The notes under the pieces: model-generated | Seen by the model: only the letters and a program-made list of their open reading frames with translations | Told to the model about the DNA's origin: nothing | The model's database searches: none | Translations under genes and position numbers: made by a program | Assembly: GCF_007005445.1 (NCBI RefSeq) | Contig: NZ_CP041387.1 | Coordinates: 1,612,001-1,676,000, forward strand | DNA: 64,000 bases | Reading direction: 5' to 3' | From: Rhodopseudomonas palustris | GTDB taxonomy: Bacteria > Pseudomonadota > Alphaproteobacteria > Rhizobiales > Xanthobacteraceae | Shown here: positions 17,072 to 26,743 of the stretch, piece by piece | Layout: the number at the start of each line of letters is the position of its first letter | Position numbering within the stretch: the stretch's first letter is position 1

Positions 17072-17809
17072 CTATTCCTTGTTCACCGGAGATTCCGGAT
17101 CGAACAGGAACGCCATCACGTCCTTGATCTGCTGTTCGGTGAGGAAACCGTTGGTGCCGAACCGCGGCATGTTCGAGCACGGCACCACCGCCTGCGAGTT
17201 GTAGATCTTGGTGTAGGCCTGCTTGATCTCGGCTTCTGTGTAGTTGCGGTCCTTGCCGTAGTGAGTGAGGCTCGGGCCGAGCGTGCCGAACGACACTTCG
17301 GATTTGGCCATCTGGTGGCAGGCGTAGCAATTGCCGCCATGCACCGTTTCCGGCTTGTCGGAGAACTGGCCGCCCTGGCCGTTGTTGGCGATCTTGGCGC
17401 CGGCCTTCCAGTCGCCGAGGAACTTGCCGTCGGCCGGATACACCACCCTGGTGATCTCGCGCTTCATGATGGCGTCGCCGACATCGTGCGGCACGTCGTT
17501 GCGATATTTGTTGCAGGCCTGCATCGTCTCGTCGGGGACGATGCGTTGCTGCCAGTCTGCCGGCGCCTTGCCGAAGGTCGCCTTGATGTAGGCGTCGACG
17601 GTGTCGGTCGAGACCGTCGATGCGGCCGCCGCGGTCTTGGCGGGGGCCGGTGCGGCCGCCGGCTTCGCAGCCTTGTCCGCCGCCTTGCTCATCGGGCCGG
17701 CTGGTTTGGTGGGGAGCGCCTGATCGGCGGCCCGGCTGAGACCCGGCGCCGTGCAGCACAGCGCGCCGCCGAGGGCGAGCGCCAGCATCGAAACATGCAA
17801 CTTCATCAT
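17072..17809 (-). CDS. soxX: SoxX, monoheme cytochrome c subunit of SoxAX
   Basis: This is a 245-residue periplasmic cytochrome c. After the signal peptide there is a low-complexity Ala/Lys/Pro linker (about residues 35-65), then the SoxX domain. The heme-binding motif is CYACH, preceded by GGNC, and the distal Met candidate is in SNMPRFG. SoxAX joins thiosulfate oxidatively to the SoxY carrier cysteine. The length exceeds that of a minimal SoxX because of the linker and an extra N-terminal segment. It starts 12 bases after soxA, so co-transcription is expected. Confidence 0.92.
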   Translation of the reverse strand: MMKLHVSMLALALGGALCCTAPGLSRAADQALPTKPAGPMSKAADKAAKPAAAPAPAKTAAAASTVSTDTVDAYIKATFGKAPADWQQRIVPDETMQACNKYRNDVPHDVGDAIMKREITRVVYPADGKFLGDWKAGAKIANNGQGGQFSDKPETVHGGNCYACHQMAKSEVSFGTLGPSLTHYGKDRNYTEAEIKQAYTKIYNSQAVVPCSNMPRFGTNGFLTEQQIKDVMAFLFDPESPVNKE

Positions 17810-17821
17810 GGCTTCGCCCCC

Positions 17822-18643
17822 TCAGCGCTTGATCGACGGCACGGCGAGGTCGCCGCCCGCCGCGATCTTGTTGAGATACAGCGTCAGGGCAGTGATGCCG
17901 TCGGAGCCGTAGTCGGGCGCCGGCCAGCGCTGCTGGCGATAGCAGTCCCAGATCCGGTGCTGGAAAGTGCGCAGCGCGCTCTGCGACACGCGGTAAGTCG
18001 GCCAGCTCGCCATCGTCACTTGCGCGTCCTTTCCGGTCCCGGCGAGGTAGGGAAGCCCCTGCAGGCGGATGCGCTTGCCTTCGGCGCCGTGGCAGGTCGA
18101 GCACGAGAAATCCATCACGCCGCCGCGCCGGTGAAACAGCTCCTCGCCGACCGCGGCCATTTCCTGTTCTTTAGGATGGCTGAGTTGCGGCTGGATCTTC
18201 ATGCCGCTGGATTTGTTGGCGATGAACGCCACCAGGTCTTCCATGTCGGAGATCTTGCCGGGCCCGGAGAAGCGGCGCGTCACCACGTCCTTGGTGTCGA
18301 GCCCCTGAATGTTCTGCATGCACCAAAGCAGGCGCTGCTCGAGATCCATCACCCGGTCGGCGTCCCTGAAGTAGCGCGGAAGTTGCGCGAACGCGCCTTC
18401 CAGCTTGCCGGCACCGAGGCCGAGATCGCAGCTTTCCAACGAGACATTGTTGGTGCCGCGCTTCTCCGCCCAGAGCTGTTCACCGCGGTCGACCGCGAGG
18501 AAGCCGGGATTCGACATCGGATCGGAGATCATCTCGCGGTAGCGCTCGATCTCCTTCTCGCTGGCGTCCTGCGCCTTGGCGACGATCGGTATTGTGCAGA
18601 GCACAATTCCGATCACCGCTGATACAGCGGTGATGGGTCTCAT
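17822..18643 (-). CDS. soxA: SoxA, catalytic cytochrome c subunit of SoxAX
   Basis: This is a 273-residue c-type cytochrome with a signal peptide ([16 protein letters not shown]). It has a single CXXCH motif, CSTCH, and the conserved DCYRQQRWP motif near the C-terminus, whose Cys is the persulfide heme ligand of SoxA. Only one CXXCH is present, so it is the monoheme type. Cys pairs in LESCD and LLWCM correspond to the vestigial N-terminal heme domain disulfide. The ATG at 18643 follows GGAGGGAGG. It opens an operon that diverges from soxY across a 182-base intergenic region. Confidence 0.93.
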   Translation of the reverse strand: MRPITAVSAVIGIVLCTIPIVAKAQDASEKEIERYREMISDPMSNPGFLAVDRGEQLWAEKRGTNNVSLESCDLGLGAGKLEGAFAQLPRYFRDADRVMDLEQRLLWCMQNIQGLDTKDVVTRRFSGPGKISDMEDLVAFIANKSSGMKIQPQLSHPKEQEMAAVGEELFHRRGGVMDFSCSTCHGAEGKRIRLQGLPYLAGTGKDAQVTMASWPTYRVSQSALRTFQHRIWDCYRQQRWPAPDYGSDGITALTLYLNKIAAGGDLAVPSIKR

Positions 18644-18825
18644 GGTTCCTCCCTCCGATGACCGTCTTGTGAGTTGCGGTCGGTGATACCTCGGCGCGGG
18701 CCCGGCATCTTTACATTCAAGAAAAACAATATAATGATGTTTGCGGATCATGACCGATCGCGCTTGCAATCGTCAAGCGTTACTATGGCAAGGGAAGCGA
18801 AAGACTCCCTGATGGAGGAAGTCCA
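18644..18825. promoter_or_regulatory. Divergent soxA/soxY control region
   Basis: This 182-base spacer separates the two Sox operons and must hold both promoters. It contains an AT-rich island at about 18712-18745 with an imperfect inverted repeat (AACA...TGTT ends around AATATAATGA) that could bind a regulator. The 15-bp palindrome upstream of soxS is not repeated here. Good ribosome sites lie at both ends (GGAGGGAGG for soxA, GGAGGAAG for soxY). Confidence 0.5.
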
Positions 18826-19290
18826 ATGGTGTTCATGAAGACCGAGACGAGTCGTCGCGAGGCGTTGGCGCTGGCGGGGATCGCCGGCCTTGCCGCACTG
18901 CTCGCGCCGCGGATGTCGTTCGCCGACGCGGCGATGGTCGATGCCGAGATCAAGAAACTGTACGGCGACAAGAAGTTCGACAGCGGCAAGATCAAGCTCG
19001 ACGTGCCGGAGATCGCCGAGAACGGCCTGGTGGTGCCGATCACCGTCGACGTCGAAAGCCCGATGACCGATGCGGACTACGTCAAGGCGGTACACGTGTT
19101 CGCCGACGGCAATCCGCAGCCCGGCATCGTCAGCTACAAGTTCACTCCGGCTTGCGGCAAAGCCTCGGCCTCGACCCGGATGCGGCTGGCGCAGACCCAG
19201 AACATCATCTGCATCGCGGAGATGTCGGACGGCAAGCTGTACTCGACCAAGTCGAGCGTGAAGGTCACCATCGGCGGCTGCGGCGGCTAG
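18826..19290 (+). CDS. soxY: SoxY, sulfur-carrier protein
   Basis: This is a 154-residue SoxY. It has a twin-arginine signal (SRREALALAGIAGLAALLAP) and ends with the diagnostic GGCGG motif, whose Cys carries the growing sulfur adduct during thiosulfate oxidation. The core includes the conserved VPITVDVESPM segment. ATG 18826 lies after GGAGGAAG. It is followed by soxZ after 37 bases, and the two proteins form the SoxYZ heterodimer. Confidence 0.96.
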   Translation: MVFMKTETSRREALALAGIAGLAALLAPRMSFADAAMVDAEIKKLYGDKKFDSGKIKLDVPEIAENGLVVPITVDVESPMTDADYVKAVHVFADGNPQPGIVSYKFTPACGKASASTRMRLAQTQNIICIAEMSDGKLYSTKSSVKVTIGGCGG

Positions 19291-19327
19291 TCCGGCAACG
19301 GCAACAAAACCAGGCGAGGAAATTCCA

Positions 19328-19657
19328 ATGTCCGTCAAACCGACCCCGCGCGTCCGCGTTCCGACCCAGGCCAAGCCGGGCGAACTGATCGAAATCAAGA
19401 CGCTGATTTCGCACGAAATGGAATCCGGTCAGCGCAAGGACGCGTCCGGCAAGATCGTGCCGCGCAAGATCATCAACACCTTTACGGCCCAGTTCAACGG
19501 CAAGATGGTGTTCGAGGCCGAGTGGAATCCGGCGATCTCCGCCAATCCGTATCAGTCGTTCTTCTACAAGGCGTCGGAGAGCGGCGAGTTCGCCTTCCTG
19601 TGGAAGGACGATGACGGCTCGATGTACGAATCCAAGCACAAGCTGACCGTCGCCTGA
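19328..19657 (+). CDS. soxZ: SoxZ, SoxY partner protein
   Basis: This is a 109-residue SoxZ with the conserved motifs RVRVPTQAKPGELIEIKTLISHEMESGQR and NPYQSFFYKA. It has no signal peptide, because it is exported bound to Tat-targeted SoxY. It forms the SoxYZ carrier complex in the periplasm. It follows soxY and precedes soxB in the usual order. Confidence 0.96.
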   Translation: MSVKPTPRVRVPTQAKPGELIEIKTLISHEMESGQRKDASGKIVPRKIINTFTAQFNGKMVFEAEWNPAISANPYQSFFYKASESGEFAFLWKDDDGSMYESKHKLTVA

Positions 19658-19799
19658 TCGCGACCAAGGTCACGACCTAACTATCCGTCGCAGACCACCG
19701 GGAGCCGGATCGGCTCCCGGAACGCGGAGCTGCGCCCGAACCAACAGCCGCGCATCATCGCGGCGGTGCCCAACGCGGCGCGAAGCAAGGGATGAAACG

Positions 19800-21497
19800 A
19801 TGATCTCGAGGCGGGAATTCCTGCAGGCGACGGCCGCCGCATCGGCGCTGACGGTCGCCGGCGGCCTGGGGCCGATCGGGCGGGTGGCGGCACAGCAGCG
19901 GCTGACCCAGAGCGACATCCTGAAATTCGATCCGCTCGGCACGGTGACGCTGCTGCACATCACCGATACCCACGCCCAGCTCGTGCCGCTGCATTTCCGC
20001 GAGCCCTCGGTCAATCTCGGCGTCGGCGAGGTCAAGGGCAAGCCGCCGCATCTCACCGACGCGGAATTCCGCAACTACTTCCACATCGCCACCGGCTCGC
20101 CGGACGCATTCGCGCTGACCGCCGACGATTTCACCGCGCTCGCCCGCAACTACGGCAAGATGGGCGGCTTCGACCGGATCGCGACCCTGGTCAAGGCAGT
20201 GCGCGCCGAGCGCGGAGACGACAAGGTGCTGCTGCTCGACGGCGGCGACGCGCTGCAGGGAAGCTGGAGCTCGCTGAAGAGCAACGGCCAGGACATGGTC
20301 GACGCGCTCGCCGCGCTCGAGATCGACGCGATGACCGGGCACTGGGAGTTCACCTACGGCGCCGACCGCGTCAAGGAGATCGCCGAGAAGGCGCCGTTCG
20401 CGTTCCTGGCGCAGAACGTCCGCGATGTCGAATGGCAGGAGCCGGTGTTCGAGGCGCGCAAGACCTTCGAGCGCGGCGGCGTCAAGATCGCGGTGATCGG
20501 CCAGGCGTTGCCGCGCACCGCCGTCGCCAATCCGCGCTGGATGTTTCCGAACTGGGAGTTCGGCATCCGCGAGGAGGACATCCAGAAGCAGGTCGACGAT
20601 GCCCGCGCCGAGGGCGCTGCGGTCGTGGTGCTGCTGTCGCACAACGGCTTCGACGTCGACCGCAAGCTCGCCGGGCGGGTGAAGGGCATCGACGTCATCC
20701 TCACCGGTCACACCCATGACGCGATGCCCGGCGTGGTCAAGGTCGGCGACACCGTGCTGGTGGCGTCGGGCTCTCACGGCAAATTCGTGTCGCGGCTCGA
20801 CATCAAGGTCGAGGGCGGCAAGGTCGCCGACATCCGCTTCAAGCTGATGCCGGTGTTCGCGGATGCGATCGCGCCGGACCCGGAGATGGCCAAACTGGTC
20901 GAGAAGCTGCGCGCGCCTTACGCCAAGGATCTCGCGCGCGTCGTCGGCAAGACCGACTCGCTGCTGTATCGCCGCGGCAATTTCAACGGCACCTTCGACG
21001 ATCTGATCTGCGACGCGATGCTGAAGCAGCGCGACACCGAGATCGCGCTGTCGCCCGGCTTCCGCTGGGGCGGCACGCTGCTGCCGGAAGAGAGCATCAC
21101 CTGGGAGGCGATCACCAACGCCACCGCGATCACCTATCCGAACTGCTACCGCACCGAGATGACCGGCGAGCAGCTCAAGAACGTGCTCGAGGACATCGCC
21201 GACAATATCTTCCATCCCGACCCTTATTATCAGGGCGGCGGCGACATGGTGCGCACCGGCGGCATGGGCTACGCGATCGACGTCTCCAAGGAGATGGGCT
21301 CGCGCATCTCCAACATGACGCATCTGGCGACCGGCAAACCGATCGAGGCGTCGAAGAAGTACACGGTGTCGGGCTGGGCCAGCGTCAACCAGGGTACCGA
21401 AGGGCCGCCGATCTGGGAGGTGCTGGAGAAGCACGTCGCGGGCGCCGGCGCGGTGAAGATCGAACCCAACAGCGCGGTCAAGGTCTCCGGCGCGTAA
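19800..21497 (+). CDS. soxB: SoxB, thiosulfohydrolase
   Basis: This is a 565-residue SoxB, a di-manganese hydrolase that releases sulfate from SoxY-bound thiosulfonate. It has a Tat signal (SRREFLQATAAASALTVAGG) and metallophosphoesterase motifs: ITDTHAQLVPLHFREPS, LLDGGDALQGSW, LLSHNGFDVD and ILTGHTHDAMP. The C-terminal 5'-nucleotidase-like domain carries MKQRDTEIALSPGFRWGGTLL. The 142-base gap after soxZ shows no other gene. Confidence 0.96.
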   Translation: MISRREFLQATAAASALTVAGGLGPIGRVAAQQRLTQSDILKFDPLGTVTLLHITDTHAQLVPLHFREPSVNLGVGEVKGKPPHLTDAEFRNYFHIATGSPDAFALTADDFTALARNYGKMGGFDRIATLVKAVRAERGDDKVLLLDGGDALQGSWSSLKSNGQDMVDALAALEIDAMTGHWEFTYGADRVKEIAEKAPFAFLAQNVRDVEWQEPVFEARKTFERGGVKIAVIGQALPRTAVANPRWMFPNWEFGIREEDIQKQVDDARAEGAAVVVLLSHNGFDVDRKLAGRVKGIDVILTGHTHDAMPGVVKVGDTVLVASGSHGKFVSRLDIKVEGGKVADIRFKLMPVFADAIAPDPEMAKLVEKLRAPYAKDLARVVGKTDSLLYRRGNFNGTFDDLICDAMLKQRDTEIALSPGFRWGGTLLPEESITWEAITNATAITYPNCYRTEMTGEQLKNVLEDIADNIFHPDPYYQGGGDMVRTGGMGYAIDVSKEMGSRISNMTHLATGKPIEASKKYTVSGWASVNQGTEGPPIWEVLEKHVAGAGAVKIEPNSAVKVSGA

Positions 21498-21566
21498 CCC
21501 GCGCCGCGACGGCACGCAGCCGTGCTCCACATATTCACGTATCCCGATAGAAGAGAGGCAAGCGGC

Positions 21567-22862
21567 ATGAGTGAGAAGCCCAAATCCGACGTCCTCGATC
21601 GCCGGCGGTTTCTCGGCGCGGCCGGACTTGGTGCGGCCGGCCTCGCCGGTGCCGGGGCGATGCTGCCGTCGCTCTCGGCCACGGCCGGTCCGGCGCCGAA
21701 GCCGGATCCGGCGATCACCGAGATTCAGGACTGGAACCGCTATCTCGGCGACGGCGTCGACAGGCGGCCCTACGGGGTGCCGTCGAAATTCGAAAAGGAC
21801 GTGATCCGCCGCGACGTGTCGTGGCTCACCGCTTCGCCGGAATCCTCGGTGAACTTTACGCCGCTGCATGCGCTCGACGGCATCATCACCCCGTCCGGCG
21901 TGTGCTTCGAGCGGCATCACGGCGGCATCGCCGAGATCGATCCGGCGCAGCACCGGCTGATGATCCACGGCCTGGTCGACACCCCGCTGGTGTTCACCAT
22001 GGACGACATCAAGCGGATGCCGCGCATCAACAAGATCTACTTTCTGGAGTGCGCGGCGAACTCCGGTATGGAATGGCGCGGCGCGCAGCTCAACGGCTGC
22101 CAGTTCACCCACGGCATGATCCACAACGTGATGTACACCGGCGTCACGCTGAAGACGCTGCTGGAGCAGGCCGGCGTCAAGTCCAATGCCAAATGGCTGC
22201 TGCTCGAAGGCGCCGACAGCGCCGGGATGGATCGGTCGCTGCCGCTGGAGAAGGCGCTCGACGACGTGATGATCGCCTATGCGATGAACGGCGAGGCGCT
22301 GCGCCCGGAGAACGGCTATCCGCTGCGCGCGGTGATCCCCGGCTGGCAGGGCAATCTCTGGGTGAAATGGCTGCGCCGCATCGAGGTCGGCGACATGCCG
22401 TGGCAGACCCGCGAGGAGACGTCGAAGTACACCGACCTGATGCCAGATGGCCGCGCGCGCAAGTACACCTTCGTGATGGACGCCAAGAGCGTGATCACCT
22501 CGCCGTCGCCGCAGGCGCCGCTGAAGTTCAAGGGCCGCAATGTGCTGACCGGCATCGCCTGGTCGGGCCGCGGCACCGTCAAGCGTGTCGACGTGTCGAT
22601 GGACGGCGGCCGCAACTGGTACGAGGCACGGATCGACGGCCCGGTGCTGAACAAGTCGATCGTGCGGTTCTACGTCGATTTCGACTGGAACGGCGAGGAG
22701 CTGATGCTGCAATCGCGCGCGATCGACGAGACCGGTTATGTGCAGCCGACCAAGGCGGAGCTGCGCAAGATCCGCGGCGTCAACTCCGTGTACCACAACA
22801 ACGGCATCCAGACCTGGCTCGTGCATCCCGACGGAGTGACGGAAAATGTCGAAATCGCTTAA
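21567..22862 (+). CDS. soxC: SoxC, molybdenum sulfane dehydrogenase subunit
   Basis: This is a 431-residue member of the sulfite oxidase family. The N-terminal Tat signal ([20 protein letters not shown]) precedes the Moco-binding domain, whose molybdenum-ligand Cys is in [13 protein letters not shown], and a C-terminal dimerisation domain ([13 protein letters not shown]). SoxCD removes six electrons from the sulfane sulfur on SoxY, so its presence predicts complete oxidation of thiosulfate to sulfate. ATG 21567 follows AGAGAGGCAAG; its 3' end overlaps soxD by 17 bases. Confidence 0.95.
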   Translation: MSEKPKSDVLDRRRFLGAAGLGAAGLAGAGAMLPSLSATAGPAPKPDPAITEIQDWNRYLGDGVDRRPYGVPSKFEKDVIRRDVSWLTASPESSVNFTPLHALDGIITPSGVCFERHHGGIAEIDPAQHRLMIHGLVDTPLVFTMDDIKRMPRINKIYFLECAANSGMEWRGAQLNGCQFTHGMIHNVMYTGVTLKTLLEQAGVKSNAKWLLLEGADSAGMDRSLPLEKALDDVMIAYAMNGEALRPENGYPLRAVIPGWQGNLWVKWLRRIEVGDMPWQTREETSKYTDLMPDGRARKYTFVMDAKSVITSPSPQAPLKFKGRNVLTGIAWSGRGTVKRVDVSMDGGRNWYEARIDGPVLNKSIVRFYVDFDWNGEELMLQSRAIDETGYVQPTKAELRKIRGVNSVYHNNGIQTWLVHPDGVTENVEIA

Positions 22863-23601
22863 GGCTGTCGCTGGCCTCGCCGTCGTCGCCGCGATGGTGC
22901 TGCCGCTGGCGCAGGCCGGCGCCGAACACAAGCCGGGGCACAAGGCCAAGGACATCGTGAAGGAAGCGAAGGCTTCGGCGCAGGCTGCCGTGCCGGCCGC
23001 GCCGCCAGCGCCGGTGAAGCTCGGTCTGGGCCGTCCGGCGCTGCCGGAGGAAATCGCCGCCTGGGACATCGACGTGCGGCCCGACGGGCAGGGGCTGCCG
23101 CCGGGCCGCGGCACCGCCCGCGAAGGCGATGCGCTGTTCCAGGAGAAGTGCTCGACCTGCCATGGTGAGTTCGGCGAAGGCGTCGGCCGCTATCCGGTGC
23201 TGTCCGGCGGCCACGGCACGCTGAAGGCGGATCGTCCCGACAAGACCATCGGCTCGTACTGGCCCGATGCCACCACGTTGTACGACTACGTCCGCCACGC
23301 GATGCCGTTCGGCAACGCCCGCTCGCTCAGTAACGACGAGATCTACGCGCTGACGGCGTATCTGCTCAACATGAACGACGTCATCAAGGATCAGGATTTC
23401 GAGCTGAACCAGGACAATCTCGCCAAGGTGAAGATGCCGAATGCCGACGGCTTCTACGAAGACGACCGCGATGTCGCGGAGAAGTCGTTCTGGAAGAAGA
23501 GCCCGTGCATGAAGGACTGTGGTCCGGCGCCGAAGGTGATCGGCCGCGCCATTGCGATCGACGTCACGCCCGACGAGAAGGCTGGACCGAAGGTGGACTG
23601 A
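22846..23601 (+). CDS. soxD: SoxD, cytochrome c subunit of sulfane dehydrogenase
   Basis: This is a 251-residue periplasmic cytochrome c with a signal peptide ([14 protein letters not shown]). It has one CXXCH ([11 protein letters not shown]) and the SoxD-type stretch [27 protein letters not shown]. Two further cysteines occur near the C-terminus in PCMKDCG. Some SoxD proteins are diheme and longer; this one is the monoheme form. It overlaps soxC by 17 bases, which suits translational coupling of the SoxCD complex. Confidence 0.94.
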   Translation: MSKSLKAVAGLAVVAAMVLPLAQAGAEHKPGHKAKDIVKEAKASAQAAVPAAPPAPVKLGLGRPALPEEIAAWDIDVRPDGQGLPPGRGTAREGDALFQEKCSTCHGEFGEGVGRYPVLSGGHGTLKADRPDKTIGSYWPDATTLYDYVRHAMPFGNARSLSNDEIYALTAYLLNMNDVIKDQDFELNQDNLAKVKMPNADGFYEDDRDVAEKSFWKKSPCMKDCGPAPKVIGRAIAIDVTPDEKAGPKVD

Positions 23602-23811
23602 TACGAGATGGCGTGCGCCGCAATTTCTGCGCGGCGCACGCCAAGTAATTGCACCGGCGCTGCGCTGGTTGATTAGTTCGATTGCGCCAGATCAATGTCG
23701 ATCGGTGCGTGCGGAACGACAATTCGCCGTTCCGCGGCCGCTATGGAAGATCGAGGACGAACCGACGACGGGTTGCAGTCGAGCGCGCCGCAATGACGAG
23801 GAACGCCTCTT

Positions 23812-24924
23812 TTGGATCTCGACCTGCTCATCGAGCGTTTCGGCGAAACCACGCTGCTGACCGCGGGCGGTCTGCTGGTGGGGCTGGTGTTCGGCGCCGC
23901 CGCCGAACGCAGCCGGTTCTGCCTGCGCTCGGCGGTGATCGAGTTCTCCGAAAGCTCGTTCGGTCCCAAGCTCGCGGTCTGGCTGCTGACGTTTTCCGCC
24001 GCGGTCGCCGCCACTCAGGTCGCGATCACCTCCGGCGTGCTGGATGTGTCCGAAGCACGCCAGCTCGCCGCCACCGGCAGCTTGTCGGGCGCGATCATCG
24101 GCGGGCTGATGTTCGGCGCCGGCATGATCCTGTCGCGCGGCTGTGCCAGCCGTCTACTGGTGCTGTCCGGCACGGGGAATTTGCGCGCGCTGGTCACCGG
24201 GCTGATCCTCACGATCGTGGCGCAGGCGTCGCTGCGCGGCGTGCTGTCGCCGGCGCGCGAATTCCTCACGTCGCTGTGGACGCTGCCGGGCGGCGCGTCG
24301 CGCAACCTGCTCACCGTGGTCCACGCCGGCCCGGTGATCGGCGCCGGCTTCGGCGTGGCGGTGCTGCTGTGGGCGGTGTGGCTCGGCTGGCGCAACCGGA
24401 TCGGCATCGTCACCGGCATCGCGGCGATCGGCGTCGGCCTCGCGGTCACCGGAGGTTGGCTGGTCACCTACATCCTGGCTCAGCATTCGTTCGAGCCGAC
24501 CCAGATCAAGAGCGTCAGCTTCACCGGACCGTCCGCCGACACGCTGATGGGGCTGATCAACTCGCCCTCGGTGCCGCTCGGCTTCGACATCGGGCTGGTG
24601 CCGGGCGTGTTCGCCGGCTCGCTGCTGGCGGCGCTGATCGGCCGCGATTGGAAGTTGCAAGGATTTCACGACGGGCTCAGCATGGGGCGTTACGCATCGG
24701 GTGCGTTTCTGATGGGATTTGGCGGCATGCTCGCGGGCGGCTGCGCGGTCGGCGCCGGCGTCACCGGCGGCTCGATCTTCGCGGTGACCGCCTGGCTGGC
24801 GCTGGCGTCGATGTGGCTCGGCGCGCTGGCGACGCACATGCTGCTCGACGCCAAAGCGGAAATTGAAGTGAAGGCGGAATCGGCGATCGAGCCGGCTCTT
24901 TCGGCGAAACAGACCGGCAACTAA
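23812..24924 (+). CDS. YeeE/YedE-family sulfur-compound transporter (copy 3)
   Basis: This is a 370-residue polytopic membrane protein, the third YeeE/YedE-family member here. It carries paired Cys motifs LSRGCASRLLVLSG and AGGCAVGAGVTGG plus an early FCLRSAV motif. The start is a TTG at 23812 after GAGGAACG; no better ATG begins the first membrane helix. It lies 210 bases after soxD and 33 bases before the small cytochrome c gene. Transport of thiosulfate or another sulfur compound is inferred. Confidence 0.83.
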   Translation: MDLDLLIERFGETTLLTAGGLLVGLVFGAAAERSRFCLRSAVIEFSESSFGPKLAVWLLTFSAAVAATQVAITSGVLDVSEARQLAATGSLSGAIIGGLMFGAGMILSRGCASRLLVLSGTGNLRALVTGLILTIVAQASLRGVLSPAREFLTSLWTLPGGASRNLLTVVHAGPVIGAGFGVAVLLWAVWLGWRNRIGIVTGIAAIGVGLAVTGGWLVTYILAQHSFEPTQIKSVSFTGPSADTLMGLINSPSVPLGFDIGLVPGVFAGSLLAALIGRDWKLQGFHDGLSMGRYASGAFLMGFGGMLAGGCAVGAGVTGGSIFAVTAWLALASMWLGALATHMLLDAKAEIEVKAESAIEPALSAKQTGN

Positions 24925-24957
24925 GCCGGCACGCCAACACGACTTTGTCTCGGGAGG

Positions 24958-25383
24958 ATGACGATGGCCGTGCCCGGCCGATATTTCGATCGTTCGGATT
25001 GCGCCCGCTGGCCGGCGCTGCAGATCGGCGTCGCGCTGCGCTCGTTGCTGAGCGTGGTGGCGATGCTGCTTGGCTGTGCGTTCGCAGGTCCAGCGCAGGC
25101 CGGCGGCGACCGCGAGCTTGGCGAGTATCTGTCGAGCGAATGCGTCACCTGCCATCAGATCAGCGGACGGTTCGACGGCATCCCTTCGATCGTCGGCCGC
25201 GACGAGCCCGAGCTGGTCGCCGCGCTCACCGAATATCGCGACAAGGTTCGCGACAATCCGGTGATGCGGGCGATCGCCGCAAAGTTCAATGACGAAGAGA
25301 TCGCGGCGCTCGCGAGCTATTTCGGCAGCATCGAAAAACAACAAATCGAGCGCACCGCAGACCGGAGTGGAGACATCCGGTAG
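24958..25383 (+). CDS. Small monoheme cytochrome c (FccA/SoxE-like)
   Basis: This is a 141-residue secreted class I cytochrome c. A hydrophobic signal (LLSVVAMLLGCAFAGPAQA) is followed by heme motif CVTCH and a helix ending FNDEEIAALASYFGS, typical of the cytochrome subunit of flavocytochrome c sulfide dehydrogenase. It precedes the first FCSD flavoprotein gene by 34 bases, so it is the likely electron acceptor of that flavoprotein. Translation may start at ATG 24958 or 24964. Confidence 0.85.
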   Translation: MTMAVPGRYFDRSDCARWPALQIGVALRSLLSVVAMLLGCAFAGPAQAGGDRELGEYLSSECVTCHQISGRFDGIPSIVGRDEPELVAALTEYRDKVRDNPVMRAIAAKFNDEEIAALASYFGSIEKQQIERTADRSGDIR

Positions 25384-25417
25384 TCGACGACACACAACAT
25401 GTTTTGGAGGGGACGAG

Positions 25418-26683
25418 ATGAGGATCAATCGGCGCCAGTTCTCGGCTGGCTTTTTGGCGGCGGCCGGCGTGGTCGCAATGCCCGGCGTGCTGCGCGCACA
25501 GGCCAAGCCGCGCGTGGTGGTGATCGGCGGCGGGCCGGGCGGCGCCACCGTGGCGAAATACGTCGCGCGGGACTCGCAAGGAGCGGTCGAGGTCACGATG
25601 ATCGAGCCGCTGGAGACCTTCGTCACCTGCTTCCACTCCAATCTGTATCTCGGCGACATGCGCTCGTTCGAGTCGATCAGCCATGGCTACAAACTCGGTG
25701 GTTACGGCGTGAAGCACGTCCGCCAGTTCGCGGCGGCGATCGATCGCGACAAGAAGGAGGTCAAGCTCGCCGACGGCTCCACCGTGCCGTACGACCGGCT
25801 GGTGATGGCGCCCGGCATCGACATCAAGTTCGACTCGGTGCCCGGCTATTCGGAAGAAGCCGCCGAGATCATGCCGCACGGCTGGAAGCCCGGCGCGCAG
25901 ACCAAGCTGGTCAAGAAGCAGCTCGACGCGTTGCAGGATGGCGCGACCATCGTGATGGTGGCGCCGCCGAACCCGTATCGCTGCCCGCCGGGCCCGTATG
26001 AGCGCGTCTCGGTGATGGCCAAGGTGCTGAAGGCCAAGGGCCACAGCAAGTCCAAGATCATCGTGCTCGATCCCAAGGACAAGTTCTCCAAGATGGCGCT
26101 GTTCCAGGAAGGTTGGCAGAAGCACTATCCCGGCATGGTCGAGTGGATGGACCCGAAGATGCACGGCGGCATCAAGGGGGTCGATCCCAAGGCGATGACC
26201 GTCACCACCGATTTCGAGACCATCAAGGCCGACATGGTCAACGTCATCCCGGCGCAGATGGCCGGCAAGATCGCGCGCGAGGCCGGCCTGGTGAACGAAT
26301 CCGGCTATTGCCCGATCGACGCCACCAACATGAAGTCGTCGATCGATGCCAACATCTACGTGCTCGGCGATGCCTCGATTGCCGGCGCGATGCCGAAATC
26401 GGCTTTCGCGGCCAACAGCCAGGCCAAGGTGGTGGCCAATGCGGTGCGCGGCGAACTGACCGGATCGCGCACCTTCCCGGCGCGTTATGCCAACACCTGC
26501 TGGTCGGTGGTGGCGCAGGACGATACGGTGAAGATCGGCGGTCGCTACGAGCCGAAGGACGGCAAGATCGCCGAGATCGAAGGGTTCGTGTCGAAGACCG
26601 GCGAAGACGCCGGCATTCGGTTGCAGACCTCGGAAGAGAACATGGGATGGTATGCCGGCATCACCGCCGATATTTTCTCCTGA
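25418..26683 (+). CDS. fccB: Flavocytochrome c sulfide dehydrogenase flavoprotein (FccB/SoxF)
   Basis: This is a 421-residue FAD protein with a Tat-type signal (INRRQFSAGFLAAAGVVAMPG) and the dinucleotide motif VVVIGGGPGGATVAKY. Cys71 in VTCFHSN occupies the position that covalently links FAD in Allochromatium FccB. Cys189 (YRCPPGPYER) and Cys361 (NTCWSVV) match the redox disulfide pair. It would oxidise sulfide to sulfur or polysulfide in the periplasm and pass electrons to the neighbouring cytochrome c. ATG 25418 follows GGAGGGGA. Confidence 0.92.
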   Translation: MRINRRQFSAGFLAAAGVVAMPGVLRAQAKPRVVVIGGGPGGATVAKYVARDSQGAVEVTMIEPLETFVTCFHSNLYLGDMRSFESISHGYKLGGYGVKHVRQFAAAIDRDKKEVKLADGSTVPYDRLVMAPGIDIKFDSVPGYSEEAAEIMPHGWKPGAQTKLVKKQLDALQDGATIVMVAPPNPYRCPPGPYERVSVMAKVLKAKGHSKSKIIVLDPKDKFSKMALFQEGWQKHYPGMVEWMDPKMHGGIKGVDPKAMTVTTDFETIKADMVNVIPAQMAGKIAREAGLVNESGYCPIDATNMKSSIDANIYVLGDASIAGAMPKSAFAANSQAKVVANAVRGELTGSRTFPARYANTCWSVVAQDDTVKIGGRYEPKDGKIAEIEGFVSKTGEDAGIRLQTSEENMGWYAGITADIFS

Positions 26684-26743
26684 CGTCACTGCGGGCCGGC
26701 GCCTTGGTGCGTCGGCCTGCGCTTGAATCTGCGGAGCGACGAC

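Noticed and set aside
19755..23114. A 1119-codon open frame on the - strand
   Set aside because: It is the antisense of soxB, soxC and soxD, which are certain; composition is that of a shadow frame.
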